Of a stretch of 64,000 nucleotides of DNA, positions 1-9,277 are shown in pieces; positions within the stretch are counted from its first letter, which is position 1, and the number at the start of each line of letters is the position of its first letter. This DNA is from Saccharopolyspora erythraea NRRL 2338 (lineage in GTDB: Bacteria > Actinomycetota > Actinomycetes > Mycobacteriales > Pseudonocardiaceae). The DNA lies in assembly GCF_000062885.1 (NCBI RefSeq), contig NC_009142.1:3027584-3091583 (forward strand). The letters run 5' to 3'. Made by a program: the position numbers and the translations under genes. The notes under the pieces are model-generated. The model saw nothing but the letters and a program-made list of their open reading frames with translations, searched no databases and was not told the DNA's origin.

Positions 1-206
1 AGCAAAGCGGGCAGCTCGGTGCGTCTCGCTTCAAGCTAGCGCCTCGGATGGCCGGATCGTGCCGGAACGGACGGAGTGCGCGAGCACGAAGGGCGTCGAC
101 CGCTCGACCTTCGCCGAACGCACGCCGATGGGTGGAACGTCGTTGTTCCCGACACAGCGTCTCCGTAGCCTCGGGGCAGGATTTCGCCTGGGGAGCTGGA
201 GAATCG

Positions 207-1877
207 ATGGGTGACTACGCTTTCGATATGGGTTCGTACCGCCGCCCGGTCACGACTTCTTCGCCGGCGGCGCAGAAGTGGTTCGACCGGGGCCTGAACT
301 GGACGTTCGGTTACGTCCACGAAGAGGCCGAGGCCTGTTTCCGCAAGGCGCTCGAACACGATCCGGACTGCGCGATGGCGCATTGGGGCATCGCCTACGT
401 CATCGGTCCGAACTACAACAAGCCGTGGGAGCTGTTCGACGAGCGGGAGATCACCGAGACGCTGCGGCGGTCGCGAGAAGCCGTCGCGAAGGCGCGCAGC
501 GCGATGGCCGGTGCCTCCGAAGCCGAGCAGGCGCTGATCGCGGCCTTGGGCGCGCGCTATCAGGCCGATACTCCCGCACCGGATCTGTCGGTGTGGAGCG
601 ACGCCTACACCGATGCCATGCGGGAGGTCGTCCGGCGGTTCCCCGACGATCCCGACGTGGTCATGCTCGCGGCCGAGGCGATGCTGAACCGCACGCCGTG
701 GAACATGTGGGACCTGCGCTCCGGCGACCCCACGCCCGGCGCGGACACCCTGGAGTGCAAGGCGCTCCTCGAACACGGCATCGCGGTCGTCCGCGGTCGT
801 GGCGACCGGCCGCATCCGGGGATCTGGCACCTATACATCCACCTCATGGAGATGTCGGGCACTCCGGAGGCAGCGCTGCGCGTCGCCGACGAACTGCGCC
901 GGCTGGTACCGGACTCCGGGCACCTGGCGCACATGCCGACCCACATCGACGTGCTGTGCGGCAACTACCAGGACGTCGTGGACTGGAACCACATCGGCAT
1001 CGAGAGGGACATGAAGTACTGGGAGTACGCGGGAGCGCTGAACTTCTACTCGCTGTACCGGGTGCACAACTACCACTTCAAGATGCACGGGGCGATGCTG
1101 CTCGGCCGGTTCGAGCCGGCGATGGAGGCCGCGCGCACGATGTTGGAGACCATCCCGGACGAGCTGGTCCGGATGCAGAACCCGCCGATGGCCGACTGGC
1201 TCGAGGCCTACATGTCGGTCAAGACGCATGCGCTCGTGCGCTTCGGCCGGTGGCGGGAGCTCATCGCCGATCCGCTGCCGGACGAGCCGGAGCTGTACAG
1301 CATGACCACGGCGATGAACCACTACGGCAAGGCCGTCGCGCACGCCAACCTCAAGCAGCACGACGAGGCGGCCATGGCGCAGCGCCGGTTCGAGGAGGCG
1401 GCCGCGAAGGTGCCGGAGACCCGGCGCCTGCACGTCGTCGAGTGCCACGACATCCTCGGCGTCGCCAGGGAGATGCTCACCGGAGAGGTCGAGTACCACA
1501 AGGGGAACCACGCGCTCGCCTTCGCGCATCTGCGCAAGGCGGTCGAGAACGAGGACAACTTGCCCTACGACGAGCCGTGGGGCTGGATGATGCCCAGCAG
1601 GCACGCGCTGGGCGCGCTGCTGCTGGAGCAGGGTCAGGTCGAGGAGGCCGCCGCGGCCTACGAAGCCGACCTGGGACTCGACGACACGATCATCCGGGCG
1701 AACCGGCACCCGAACAACGTGTGGGCATTGGTCGGTCTGCACGAGTGCTACACGCGGTTGCAGCGCACGACCGAGGCACGAATGATCAAGCCGCAGCTGG
1801 ATGTCGCTCTCGCTCGTGCCGACGCGTCGATCCCGGCTTCCTGCTTCTGCCGGACAACCACTCGCTGCTGCGGCTAG
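207..1877 (+). CDS. Tetratricopeptide-repeat protein
   Basis: A 556-residue soluble protein made largely of helical TPR-like hairpins. Examples are the stretch around AEACFRKALEHDPDCAMAHWG near residue 50 and EEAAAAYEADLGLDD near residue 480. It has no signal peptide or membrane segment. I chose the ATG at 207 because GGAGCTGGAG lies just upstream and homologous-looking sequence (MGDYAFDMGSYRRPV) starts there; the frame stays open further upstream but the residues look like non-coding translation. The cysteine-rich tail ASCFCR looks natural for this family rather than a frameshift. The partner or substrate is unknown; such proteins are usually scaffolds. The gene appears monocistronic. Confidence 0.8.
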   Translation: MGDYAFDMGSYRRPVTTSSPAAQKWFDRGLNWTFGYVHEEAEACFRKALEHDPDCAMAHWGIAYVIGPNYNKPWELFDEREITETLRRSREAVAKARSAMAGASEAEQALIAALGARYQADTPAPDLSVWSDAYTDAMREVVRRFPDDPDVVMLAAEAMLNRTPWNMWDLRSGDPTPGADTLECKALLEHGIAVVRGRGDRPHPGIWHLYIHLMEMSGTPEAALRVADELRRLVPDSGHLAHMPTHIDVLCGNYQDVVDWNHIGIERDMKYWEYAGALNFYSLYRVHNYHFKMHGAMLLGRFEPAMEAARTMLETIPDELVRMQNPPMADWLEAYMSVKTHALVRFGRWRELIADPLPDEPELYSMTTAMNHYGKAVAHANLKQHDEAAMAQRRFEEAAAKVPETRRLHVVECHDILGVAREMLTGEVEYHKGNHALAFAHLRKAVENEDNLPYDEPWGWMMPSRHALGALLLEQGQVEEAAAAYEADLGLDDTIIRANRHPNNVWALVGLHECYTRLQRTTEARMIKPQLDVALARADASIPASCFCRTTTRCCG

Positions 1878-2091
1878 CCGACGGGATCGGTGGTCTGCCG
1901 GCCAGGGAGCGGGAGCGGCGCGAGCGGTCGGTCGATGCGGCGGTATCCGAACGGCCGCCCAAACCATGCGGGGTGGGTGGCTGACCACCGGTGTGGTGAG
2001 CCGCGGTGCGACGTGGGTGCCGACGTGATCGTGTTGATCACGTCGGGTGTGCAAGAGCCCTGTTCCAGGGATCGAAGAACGGAGGTTGACC

Positions 2092-2277
2092 ATGCGTCGT
2101 GCGGTGACCGTGCTGGTGTTGGCTGCTGCGGCTGCCCTCAGCTCTGCGGCGGTGGCGCAAGCCGCGTTGATCGATGAGCAGACGTGCAAGGATTTCGGCG
2201 GCACAGTCGCACCGGATACGTTCGTGGACAACGTCTGCGTTCTCGCCAACGGGATGGTCATCGGCCGGATCGTCTGA
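2092..2277 (+). CDS. Small secreted protein
   Basis: A 61-residue protein with a classic signal peptide: MRR, then an Ala/Val/Leu-rich core, then a likely AQA cleavage site near residue 24. The mature part is about 37 residues with two cysteines (TCKDFGG and NVCVLANG), which could form one disulfide outside the cell. The ATG at 2092 follows a strong GGAGG at 2081. The family is not recognised. Tiny exported two-cysteine proteins of this sort are common in actinomycetes and mostly uncharacterised. Confidence 0.7.
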   Translation: MRRAVTVLVLAAAAALSSAAVAQAALIDEQTCKDFGGTVAPDTFVDNVCVLANGMVIGRIV

Positions 2278-2877
2278 CTGGTCCAGAGGGTTGCCGCGCC
2301 GTGAGGCGCGGGAACCGCTACCACTCGGCTCGGGTCTGCTCGACCTCGATGCCGTGGACCTCGTGGAGGTCGGCCTCGGTCGGAGGCCAGTGGGCGAGTG
2401 CGTCCCGCACGAGTGCCCGCCTTGGGCGCGTACCACTCGCGGAGCCCGGACGCGGGTCGATCGGGCCGCCGTCCGCCGCATCGCTCGATTCCCTGCCCGC
2501 GGTTCCAGGTGACCATCCGCCGACCAGCACCGTTCGGCGGCCCGCGGCCCTACACCATCTCTGGCGGACCTGGGGGCTTCGGCGCTGACGCCCTCTCCGC
2601 CTCCCTGGTTGTGTGAGGCAGCCGACAAAGCTGGCGAGCCGCGCAACAGCCGGTGAACAGCCGCGCTGTCGATCAGGTTGCGAAGGGTTCCTGTGTGGAC
2701 ACCGCTCGTCGGGCGTCCGTTGATCAACTTGGCGGGACTGGCAGCGAGCGAGCTTCTGCGCGGTGCTATCGTTCCGCGTTGGTAGCCGGTTGAGCCCAAG
2801 CCGCTCCGTCGCAGGGTGAAGTGTGTCCGTTCCCGGGCGCTGTTGTCACGCTGCGGCGGTGATCACGGAAGACGCGG
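2278..2877. other. 600-bp stretch without a convincing gene
   Basis: No frame has a start with a ribosome site and family-like residues. On the minus strand at 2318-2530 the segment ALVRDALAHWPPTEADLHEVHG looks protein-like and may be the tail of a lost gene, but it cannot be assigned. No clear hairpin terminator or operator was found. Confidence 0.4.
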
Positions 2878-3564
2878 ATGGCAGACAAGACCGACTACTA
2901 CGACTTGGCTTCGGCGGCGCGCCGGCTCGGCGGCACGCCCGACGTGGAGGCCACTCTCCGGGCGATCACGCAGGCCGCGGTGGCCACGGTGCCCGGGGCC
3001 GATTGCGCGGGGATCAGCTGGGTGGAGCGCCGCCGGGTGACTGCGCAGGCCCCGACGCATGAGCTGGTGGCCTATTGCGACCAGTTGCAGACCAAGCTCG
3101 GCGAGGGACCGTGCCTGCAGGCGATCCGCTCGCAGGACACGGTGGTCGTCGAGGACCTGACCGTTGATCAGCGGTGGCCCGAGTTCGCCGCGCATGCGGT
3201 CGAGCGAGGGGTGCGCAGCATGCTCTCGTTCCGGCTGTTCGTGGCACGGGAGACCTTGGGGGCGCTCAACCTCTACTCGTGCAGCCCCGGCCGGTTCGGT
3301 GAGAACGCGCGGATCGTCGGTGAGCTGTTCGCCGCACACGCCGCGGTGGTGGTCTCCGGCAAGCGCCGCGAGGACCAGCTCAGCCAGGCGCTGCTGACGC
3401 GCGATGTGATCGGCCAGGCCAAGGGCATCCTCATGGAGCGCTACGGCATCACCGCCGAGCAGGCCTTCGACCGGCTCATCGCGGCCTCGCAGGCGGCCAA
3501 CATGAAACTGCGCGAGGTGGCCGCCAAGCTCGCCAGCCGTGAAGGACCGGACTTGACGGCATGA
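2878..3564 (+). CDS. GAF-ANTAR antitermination regulator
   Basis: 228 residues. An N-terminal GAF sensor domain spans about residues 20-160 (GPCLQAIRSQDTVVVEDL and RSMLSFRLFVARETLGALNL are typical). A C-terminal ANTAR RNA-binding domain spans about 168-222, shown by RDVIGQAKGILMERYGI and AFDRLIAASQAANMKLREVA. ANTAR proteins bind paired hairpins in nascent mRNA and prevent termination; the GAF domain probably senses a small ligand or redox signal. The ATG at 2878 follows GGAAG. The target RNA is not evident in the window. Confidence 0.9.
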   Translation: MADKTDYYDLASAARRLGGTPDVEATLRAITQAAVATVPGADCAGISWVERRRVTAQAPTHELVAYCDQLQTKLGEGPCLQAIRSQDTVVVEDLTVDQRWPEFAAHAVERGVRSMLSFRLFVARETLGALNLYSCSPGRFGENARIVGELFAAHAAVVVSGKRREDQLSQALLTRDVIGQAKGILMERYGITAEQAFDRLIAASQAANMKLREVAAKLASREGPDLTA

Positions 3565-3742
3565 CCGTGCCGCATCCGACCGAGCGGCGGGGCACGCTCG
3601 TCGAGCGCCCCGGAAACCCACGGCGCCGGATCTCCGCCGCGTTCCGCTGGGCCCGCATGCGCGGCCGGTCCGTAGTCCGGCGGCGCCGTGGCGGCAGGGT
3701 GGTGCGGACCCTGTTGCGCGGTCGCGGAACAGACGCCTGCCA

Positions 3743-4034
3743 GCAGTGGTGGCGCTTCTGCTGGGGCCGCTGATCTTCGCGGTGCCGCCGTTGTTCCGGG
3801 TTGATGGCCATTACGGGATCACCAGCGGAACGCTCCTCGCGTTGTCGATGGCCGGTGGGTCGTGGTTTTGCTCTGTCTCGCCGCGATCGCGTTTCCGCTG
3901 GCCCGGGTTCTCCGGATCGACTGGGTCGCCTGCATCGCCGACCTGCTGATGGTGCTGGCGTTCGGCCTGCTCGCTTGGCGTGCCTGGCAGCGGCCGGTCG
4001 CGGCCGCCACGTGCGGCTGGCGTGAACGCGCTGG
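3743..4034 (+). pseudogene. Small membrane protein with a frameshift
   Basis: Two overlapping frames together read as one small membrane protein. The first frame (from a GTG near 3743-3746) gives VALLLGPLIFAVPPLF...LALSMAG. The second, beginning near 3855, gives WVVVLLCLAAIAFPLARVL followed by another hydrophobic run ending WRAWQRP. Three hydrophobic helices result if one base is corrected near 3855. The family is not recognised. Either the gene is broken or one base is wrong in the sequence. The Arg-rich 70-codon frame at 3561-3773, overlapping the stop of the GAF-ANTAR gene, may be non-coding. Confidence 0.4.
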
Positions 4035-4194
4035 TAACCAGGTCGGCGGGGCAGGTATCGATTCAGTTACCGATCCATGCGCAGGGGTGTGCGCCAGCTC
4101 ATTGCCGGGCCTGAGCGCTGCGGATAGCTTCCGCGCAATGCCCCAGCTCACGGCGGTTGTCCGCAGTGTGGGCGCGGACTAGCGGGAGGTGGCC

Positions 4195-5469
4195 ATGCCG
4201 TCGTGGCGGGTGCGCGATTTTCACGATGACGACCTCGACCAGGCGATCCACATCTGGGACCAGAGCCGGGAGGGTGGAGAGCCGGTCTTCTCGGCCGCCG
4301 AGGTGATCTCGATCGCTCGGGCCGGCCACCCGGCGATGGTGGCGGTCGTGCAGCAGGACGTGGTCGGCATGGCGGCCGCCAAGGTGGAGGGCGAGCGCGC
4401 CTGGCTGGCGATGTTCGCCCTCGACGCGCGGTGGCGCAACCGCGGCATCGGCAGCGCGCTGCTGGGCGAGCTGGAGAAGAAGTTGCGCGGCCAGGGCGTG
4501 CACCGCATCACGAGCCTGGTGCCCGAGGGCGCGGCCGGGTTCAAGGCGATGGTCAACTCCGGCTACCGGCCGCGCACCGACCTGACCTACTTCGAGAAGG
4601 TCGAAGACCTCGATCCCGCCGACTTCGGCGTGCTGGAGGAGCTCGGCGGGCAGTTGCTGCCGCCCGGCCGGTGGGATGCACTGGCCGGGATGACGCGGGA
4701 GAAGGATGTCATCGAGCGCCGCGTGGTGCTGCCGATCTCCCACGCCGAGCAGGCCGAGCGGCATGGCGTGCTGCCGCCGAAGGCGATCGTGCTGTTCGGG
4801 CCGCCGGGAACCGGCAAGACCAGCTTCGCCAAGGCGATCGCCTCCCGGCTGAACTGGCCGTTCGTCGAGCTGTTCCCGTCCCGGCTGGCCGGGTCGTCCC
4901 CGGACGGGCTGGCGGCCTCGTTGCGCGCGGTGTTCGCCGAGCTCGAGGACCTCGACGACCTGGTGTTGTTCATCGACGAGGTCGAGGAGATCGCGGGCAT
5001 GCGCTCCACGCCCGCGGCCGGCCCCGCGCACGGGGTCACCAACGAGCTGCTCAAGCTCATCCCGGGCTTCCGCGAGCACGACCACCGGCTGCTGGTCTGC
5101 GCCACCAACTCGGTCAGCTCGCTGGACTCGGCGTTCCTGCGACCCGGTCGCTTCGACTACATCATCCCGGTGGGGCCGCCGGATCCGCCCGCCCGCCGCG
5201 CGATCTGGTCGCGCTACCTGGGGCCGGCGCGGGACAACGTGGACCTGGATCTGCTGGTGGAGCGCACCGACCTGTTCACGCCGGCCGACATCGAGTTCGC
5301 CGCGCGCCAGGGCGCCCAGACCGCCTTCGAGCGCGACGTGCTGCACGACGACAGCGCTCTGGCCACGACGCAGGACTACCTGCGGGCGGTCGCCGACGCC
5401 CGCCCGACCCTCACCGCCGACGCCATCAAGGAGTTCCAGCAGGACATCGAGGAATACACCCGGCTCTGA
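4195..5469 (+). CDS. GNAT acetyltransferase-AAA+ ATPase fusion
   Basis: A 424-residue two-domain protein. Residues about 5-140 are a GNAT N-acetyltransferase, with the acetyl-CoA loop RWRNRGIGSALLG near 79-91. Residues about 165-400 are an AAA+ ATPase with Walker A GPPGTGKTS near 202, Walker B LVLFIDEVEEI near 258 and an arginine-finger/sensor segment LRPGRFDYI near 317, in the style of FtsH or Cdc48-like unfoldases. ATG 4195 follows GGGAGG; a GTG at 4189 overlaps that site and is less likely. It is a soluble protein. Probable role is ATP-dependent remodelling coupled to acetylation; the substrate is unknown. Confidence 0.85.
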   Translation: MPSWRVRDFHDDDLDQAIHIWDQSREGGEPVFSAAEVISIARAGHPAMVAVVQQDVVGMAAAKVEGERAWLAMFALDARWRNRGIGSALLGELEKKLRGQGVHRITSLVPEGAAGFKAMVNSGYRPRTDLTYFEKVEDLDPADFGVLEELGGQLLPPGRWDALAGMTREKDVIERRVVLPISHAEQAERHGVLPPKAIVLFGPPGTGKTSFAKAIASRLNWPFVELFPSRLAGSSPDGLAASLRAVFAELEDLDDLVLFIDEVEEIAGMRSTPAAGPAHGVTNELLKLIPGFREHDHRLLVCATNSVSSLDSAFLRPGRFDYIIPVGPPDPPARRAIWSRYLGPARDNVDLDLLVERTDLFTPADIEFAARQGAQTAFERDVLHDDSALATTQDYLRAVADARPTLTADAIKEFQQDIEEYTRL

Positions 5470-5554
5470 CCAGGGCCGGCCCGTCGGGCAGAGGCGTCAT
5501 CACGGCTTTCCGTCCGATGCGGTCTCAGCGGTGGTCGTCCCAGTCGACCGGTAG

Positions 5555-5785
5555 CCGGTGGACGCCGTGACTGATTCCGTCGTGACCGCGATCACGCTCG
5601 CCGGAAACGAGGACGCGCTCGCCCGTCTCGCCGACGAATTGCACGCGGAGCAGGTCTTCGCCGAGTTCCTCTCGGTCGCTGTTCCATACCACAGCGCCCG
5701 GATGGACCCCATCAAGGACGAACTGCTGACCTCCTTGGAGGATCTCAAACGCACCCGGCGCGTGTGCCGCTGTACCTGACGGGCA
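5555..5785 (+). pseudogene. Polyketide synthase acyltransferase fragment, 5' half
   Basis: The residues TLAGNEDALARLADELHAEQ and VAVPYHSARMDPIKDELLTSLEDL match the middle of a type I PKS acyltransferase domain, including the region of the specificity motif (here VPYH in place of YASH or HAFH). The frame starts and ends abruptly; after a frameshift near 5770 the residues VPLYLTG continue the domain for a few positions. The rest of the domain lies inverted at 6112-6365. It is a relic with no catalytic capacity. Confidence 0.7.
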
Positions 5786-5789
5786 AGGA

Positions 5790-6111
5790 CGGTGTCGCGC
5801 ACGGTGCGCAACGGTGTTCTCGCGGGCAATGCGTGGAACGATTCCCCGGTCACGCAGGGCTTTCCGGTGATGGTCGTAATCGTAGCCGCGATCGCCGTAA
5901 AGCCAGCGCGGCCGCTGCCACGGCCGGCCGCGTTTGCCCCGGATCGTGGGCAGAGCCTCGACCAGCGGGATCAGTCGGGTGCTGTCATGGCGGTTGCCAC
6001 CGGTGACCGACACCGCCAACGGCACACCGCCGGCATCGATGATCACATGGTGTTTCGTGCCGGGTCGAGCCCGATCGACGGGCGAGGGGCCCGTCGCCGC
6101 CCCCCTTGAGG
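5790..6111 (-). mobile_element. IS5-family transposase fragment
   Basis: Minus-strand residues GAATGPSPVDRARPGTKHHV, DAGGVPLAVSVTGGNRHD, LIPLVEALPTIRGKRGRP and LYGDRGYDYDHHRKALRDRGI are the catalytic core of IS5/IS1182-type DDE transposases found in actinomycetes. The N-terminal part and the final E-containing segment are missing and no terminal inverted repeats are evident. It separates the two halves of a PKS acyltransferase. A short stretch at about 6600-6626 resembles part of it (GATCACATGGTG shared) and may be a second scar. Confidence 0.7.
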
Positions 6112-6501
6112 TCCAAGCCCATGTTGTGCAGCGCGGCCAAAGACGTCGTGAGGCGCTCGCGTTCGTCCTCCTGGCGGCGGATCGACGGCAGGGTACGGCC
6201 CTCAAGTCCCCCTGCTTTCCAGGCATTCGCGAAGCGAGTGGGCAAGCACCGGGTGCGGGCCGATCTCGACGAACACGCGGTAGCCGTCGTCGACGAGCCG
6301 GTCCACGGCGCCGCGGAAGCGCACGCTGTCCCGGACGTTGTGCCACCAGTAGGCCGCGTCGACGGCGGGGAACGACGCGATGCGTCGGGCGAGTCGGGCC
6401 ACGAACTCGTCCAGTTCGGCGTCGGGCAGCGTCCGGTTGATCCAGCCGTACCGTTCGGCCTCGTCAGCATCGAAGTCGGCTCCGCCGAGGATCGCCTCCA
6501 T
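6112..6501 (-). pseudogene. Crotonase fragment joined to PKS acyltransferase 3' half
   Basis: On the minus strand, 6501 to about 6368 encodes the C-terminal part of an enoyl-CoA hydratase-like protein (GADFDADEAERYGWINRTLP, then LARRIASFP). It runs straight into the end of an acyltransferase domain (AAYWWHNVRDSVRFRGAVDR and FVEIGPHPVLAHSLRE). After a frameshift near 6205 the post-AT linker TLPSIRRQEDERERLTTSLA follows and stops at the IS5 fragment. It is the counterpart of the plus-strand fragment at 5555-5785, now in the opposite orientation. Confidence 0.65.
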
Positions 6502-6669
6502 CGTGCCCAGGTGTGTTGCATTCCCGCCGGCGCCTGGGCGGACGGCAGCTCGGGGCGAAGCCGCAGGCCTTTTGCCCTCGGAACGCTCCAGCGACGTGCA
6601 GCTGTGATCACATGGTGCTTCGGTGCCTGCGTGAACGCGAGTTCGGCATGAGCCAGATGGGCACGACGA

Positions 6670-7619
6670 CTAGCGGCTCAGCAAGCGCTCGAGCCAGGAT
6701 TCGCGGGCGGCGACGCAGGCCCGCGCAACCGCGGATTCCGGTGCGATGTCGTAGAATCCGTGGAACGCGCCGCCCCAGACATGCAGCTCCGCATCGCCGC
6801 CGGCCGCCCAGATCGCGCTCGCGAAGGCCACGGCCTCGTCCCGGAACACCTCTGCTGCGCCGGCATCGACGAACGTCGGTGGTAGCCCGCTGAGGTCGGT
6901 CGCCCGAGCCGCCGCGGCATAGGGGGAGACGTCGGCCGTTCCCCTCCGGTCGCCCAGGACCGCCGTCCACGCGGTGAGGTTGCTCGTCCGGTCCCAGACG
7001 CCGATTCCGTCGTACTGATGCGACGACGCGGTCTCGTTGCGGTCATCGATCATGGGGCACTGGAGCAGTTGGCCGTGCAGCCTCGGCCCGTTGCGGTCGC
7101 GGGCCAGCAGTGTGGTTCCGGCAGCGAGGCCGCCTCCCCGCTGCCGCCGAAGATGATCAGGCGGTCGCGGTCGAACAGCAGGTCGTCGGCGTGCGCGGCC
7201 ATCCATTCCAGCCCCGCGTAGCAGTCCTCGACGGGGACGGGGTGGGGGTGCTCGGGCGCGAGCCGGAACTCGACCGTGACCGCGACGGCGTCGTACTTCA
7301 TCGCCCAGTCGACCAGCGGATACACCGAGGAGAACCGGTCGCCCATGACCATGCCACCGCCATGGATGTGGTAGATCCCCGGGCCTCGGGTTCGGTGGCC
7401 CTCGCGTGAGATGACCGATACCGCGATCTCCGCTCCGCCGTAGCCGGTGATGGTGTGGTGGACGCACTCGACGGGCCGGTCACCGATCTGTTCCTCGATC
7501 CCGGGAAACGGCATGGAACGGTACTGCTCCAGCTGTTCCGCCGTCATGCGGACCGGGACCCGGCCGTCGAGCGCCGGTAGCAGAGCGGCGAGCTCGGGAT
7601 CGAACGGTGGCCGTGGCAT
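6670..7619 (-). pseudogene. Alpha/beta hydrolase (HSL type), frameshifted
   Basis: The two parts together make a complete hormone-sensitive-lipase-type esterase of about 315 residues. The N-terminal part has the oxyanion motif HIHGGGMVMGD and ends at IIFGGSG. The C-terminal part, in another frame, resumes at GGGLAAGTTLLARD and carries PPTFVDAGAAEVFRDEA and the catalytic His in GGAFHGFYDI. The break is at about 7130, where losing one G in a GGGG run explains the shift exactly at the nucleophile motif GGSGGGG. Start ATG at 7619. It is a pseudogene, or the sequence has a single-base error. Confidence 0.75.
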
Positions 7620-7905
7620 CCGACTTGTCACTGAATGCTCCAGGAAGTCATCGCGTCCTTCGGCTGGTCCCTGCAACAGGTTTGGGCCAGGGGAGCGAAG
7701 GTTCGTTCGGTGGATGAGTGTCTGCGGCTAGGCTCTGTCCACCTCGATGAGCATGCCGGGAGGCTAACACGGGCTCGGGTGTGACGCTGCGGGTTTTTCG
7801 ACTTGCCGGTCTGAGGCAGGATCTCCGAGGGGGCCGGTTGCGGGAACGCGGCACCGTTCGGTCCCGCGGGAGTGACCGGTGATGTCGTTGGTGCCGGTGT
7901 GGCGG

Positions 7906-8700
7906 TCAGCCGGAGGTCGCGTCGCGCCAGAACAACGCGGTCAGCCGGTCGGCGGTGCGTTGCATCTGCTGGAGGGCCTCGGGGATGCGGGCCCGGCCGA
8001 ACCGGCTGCGCGGACTGTTGAGGGTCAGGATGGCCACGAGGGTGCCCGCGCTGTCGCGGATCGGGCGCGACAGCGAGAGGAGCTCGTTCTCGAGCTCGTT
8101 GTCGATGATGGCGAAGCCCTGCTCCCGGACCTGCTCCAGCTCCTTGATGAGGGCCGTGCGGTCGGTGATGGTGTACGGGGTGAACGCCTCGAGCTTCTCG
8201 GGAAGCATCGCGCGCAGCTTGTCGGGCGGCTGCTCGGCCAGCAGCACCTTGCCCGTGGAGCTGGCGTGCATGGGGTACTGCTCGCCGACCATGTTCCTGG
8301 ACACGATGCCGACCACGTGCGACCCCGCGGCCTCCGCGACCAGGTCGAGCCCGTCGTGGGAGTTCGGGACGGACAGCGTGACCGACTCGTTGAACTCGTC
8401 GGCCAGTTCCTGCAGCACCGGCTGGGCGTGGGCCACGAGGCCCGTGTACGGGTCGGCGCGGCGGCCGAGCCGGGCGAGCTCCCAGCCGAGGACGTAGTTG
8501 GTGTCGATGCGGTCGACGAGTCCGGCCTGCTCGAGGCTGTAGAGCAGCCGGAAGGCGGTCGGCCTGCTCAGGCCGGTTGCTTTCGCGAGTGTGGTGACGG
8601 TGGCTCCGGTGCGCGGCTGGGCGGCCAGCTCGCGGAGCAGGCGGACGGCCTTCGACACCGACTTGTTGGCCATCGCAGCGTGCTCGGCCTCGTCGCCCAT
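7906..8700 (-). CDS. IclR-family transcriptional regulator
   Basis: 264 residues with an N-terminal winged helix (about 14-75: SKAVRLLRELAAQPRTGATV, GLSRPTAFRLLYSLEQAGLV) and a C-terminal IclR effector domain (YPMHASSTGKVLLAEQPPDK, then ITDRTALIKELEQVREQGFA). ATG 8700 follows AGAGGA. It diverges from an MFS transporter across a 577-bp spacer that carries three GTTC/GAAC dyads. The same dyads occur in front of the amine oxidase operon, ribBA and the LLM monooxygenase, so this protein is the likely controller of that island and of itself. The ligand is unknown. Confidence 0.9.
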   Translation of the reverse strand: MGDEAEHAAMANKSVSKAVRLLRELAAQPRTGATVTTLAKATGLSRPTAFRLLYSLEQAGLVDRIDTNYVLGWELARLGRRADPYTGLVAHAQPVLQELADEFNESVTLSVPNSHDGLDLVAEAAGSHVVGIVSRNMVGEQYPMHASSTGKVLLAEQPPDKLRAMLPEKLEAFTPYTITDRTALIKELEQVREQGFAIIDNELENELLSLSRPIRDSAGTLVAILTLNSPRSRFGRARIPEALQQMQRTADRLTALFWRDATSG

Positions 8701-8777
8701 TCCTCTCTGCCTCCTGCCGCCTCGGAACGCATCCGGGCACCTTGGACCGGCGCCCCGCGTCCAGGCTAACAGCCTGC

Positions 8778-8792
8778 GTTCACTTAGTGGAC
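8778..8792. promoter_or_regulatory. Putative IclR operator upstream of iclR
   Basis: GTTCACTTAGTGGAC lies within a wider dyad (TGCGTTCACT-TAGTGGACGCA, with one mismatch pair). It sits 78 bp upstream of the IclR start. The 17-mer TGCGTTCACTTAGTGGA recurs unchanged at 22142. Confidence 0.5.
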
Positions 8793-9277
8793 GCAGCGGG
8801 CGTTGTGGGCAGATCGGACCGTATCCAGTTGGCGGTTTCCAGGCGCTGTCCTCATCGGGGTGTGGGCCCGTCCATCGGCGCCGGCGCCCCGAGGCTGCGG
8901 TGAGTCTGGCCAGGGGACTTGCGATCCCTCCATGTGGCTGCATGTCCGTCGGCGTTCGTGCTGGTGAGGCTGAACGCGAGACATAGGGTGTTTGCATACT
9001 GAACGATATGTTCGCTGTCGTCCCAGTGTGAGGCGAGCAATCCTCGATGTCAATCTCCGTTGTCTGGGGCGAAGTCTTGACGGGTCCACATGGCCTCTGA
9101 CACGTGGTCATTGCGTTCACATGATGAACGAATAGATCGAGTTCGGGTACCCGGTACGAACTCGATCGGCGCCGTCTGGCAGCACGTCTCAAAACACGTC
9201 GCCCGCGGTCGGGGCATGGGGCGCCGTCAGCGTGCGCACCCATACCGCGGGCGCTTCGCCAGGGAGGGAACAAGCTG
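8793..9277. promoter_or_regulatory. Divergent control region between iclR and MFS transporter
   Basis: No gene is present. The region holds the 24-bp element at 8990, a TTGACG -35 box at 9077-9082, and the dyad GTTCACATGATGAAC at 9115-9129 downstream of the presumed -10 position. This is the same layout as at the other promoters of the proposed regulon. Confidence 0.5.
8990..9013. promoter_or_regulatory. Three-half-site operator between iclR and MFS gene
   Basis: The pattern GTTT-N7-GAAC-N5-GTTC matches, with one mismatch, the 24-bp architecture GTTC-N7-GAAC-N5-GTTC seen at 19827, 19966 and 22332. Three half-sites are known for IclR proteins such as PcaU. Confidence 0.45.

Noticed and set aside
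278-1984. Long open frames overlapping the TPR gene in other frames and on the opposite strand
   Set aside because: They are Arg/Ala/Pro-rich shadow frames typical of high-GC DNA; the TPR frame has a ribosome site and family residues.
7780-7800. LPQTG on the minus strand, suggesting a sortase-anchored protein
   Set aside because: No hydrophobic helix and basic tail follow it, and the frame has no proper start; it lies in the spacer behind the IclR gene.
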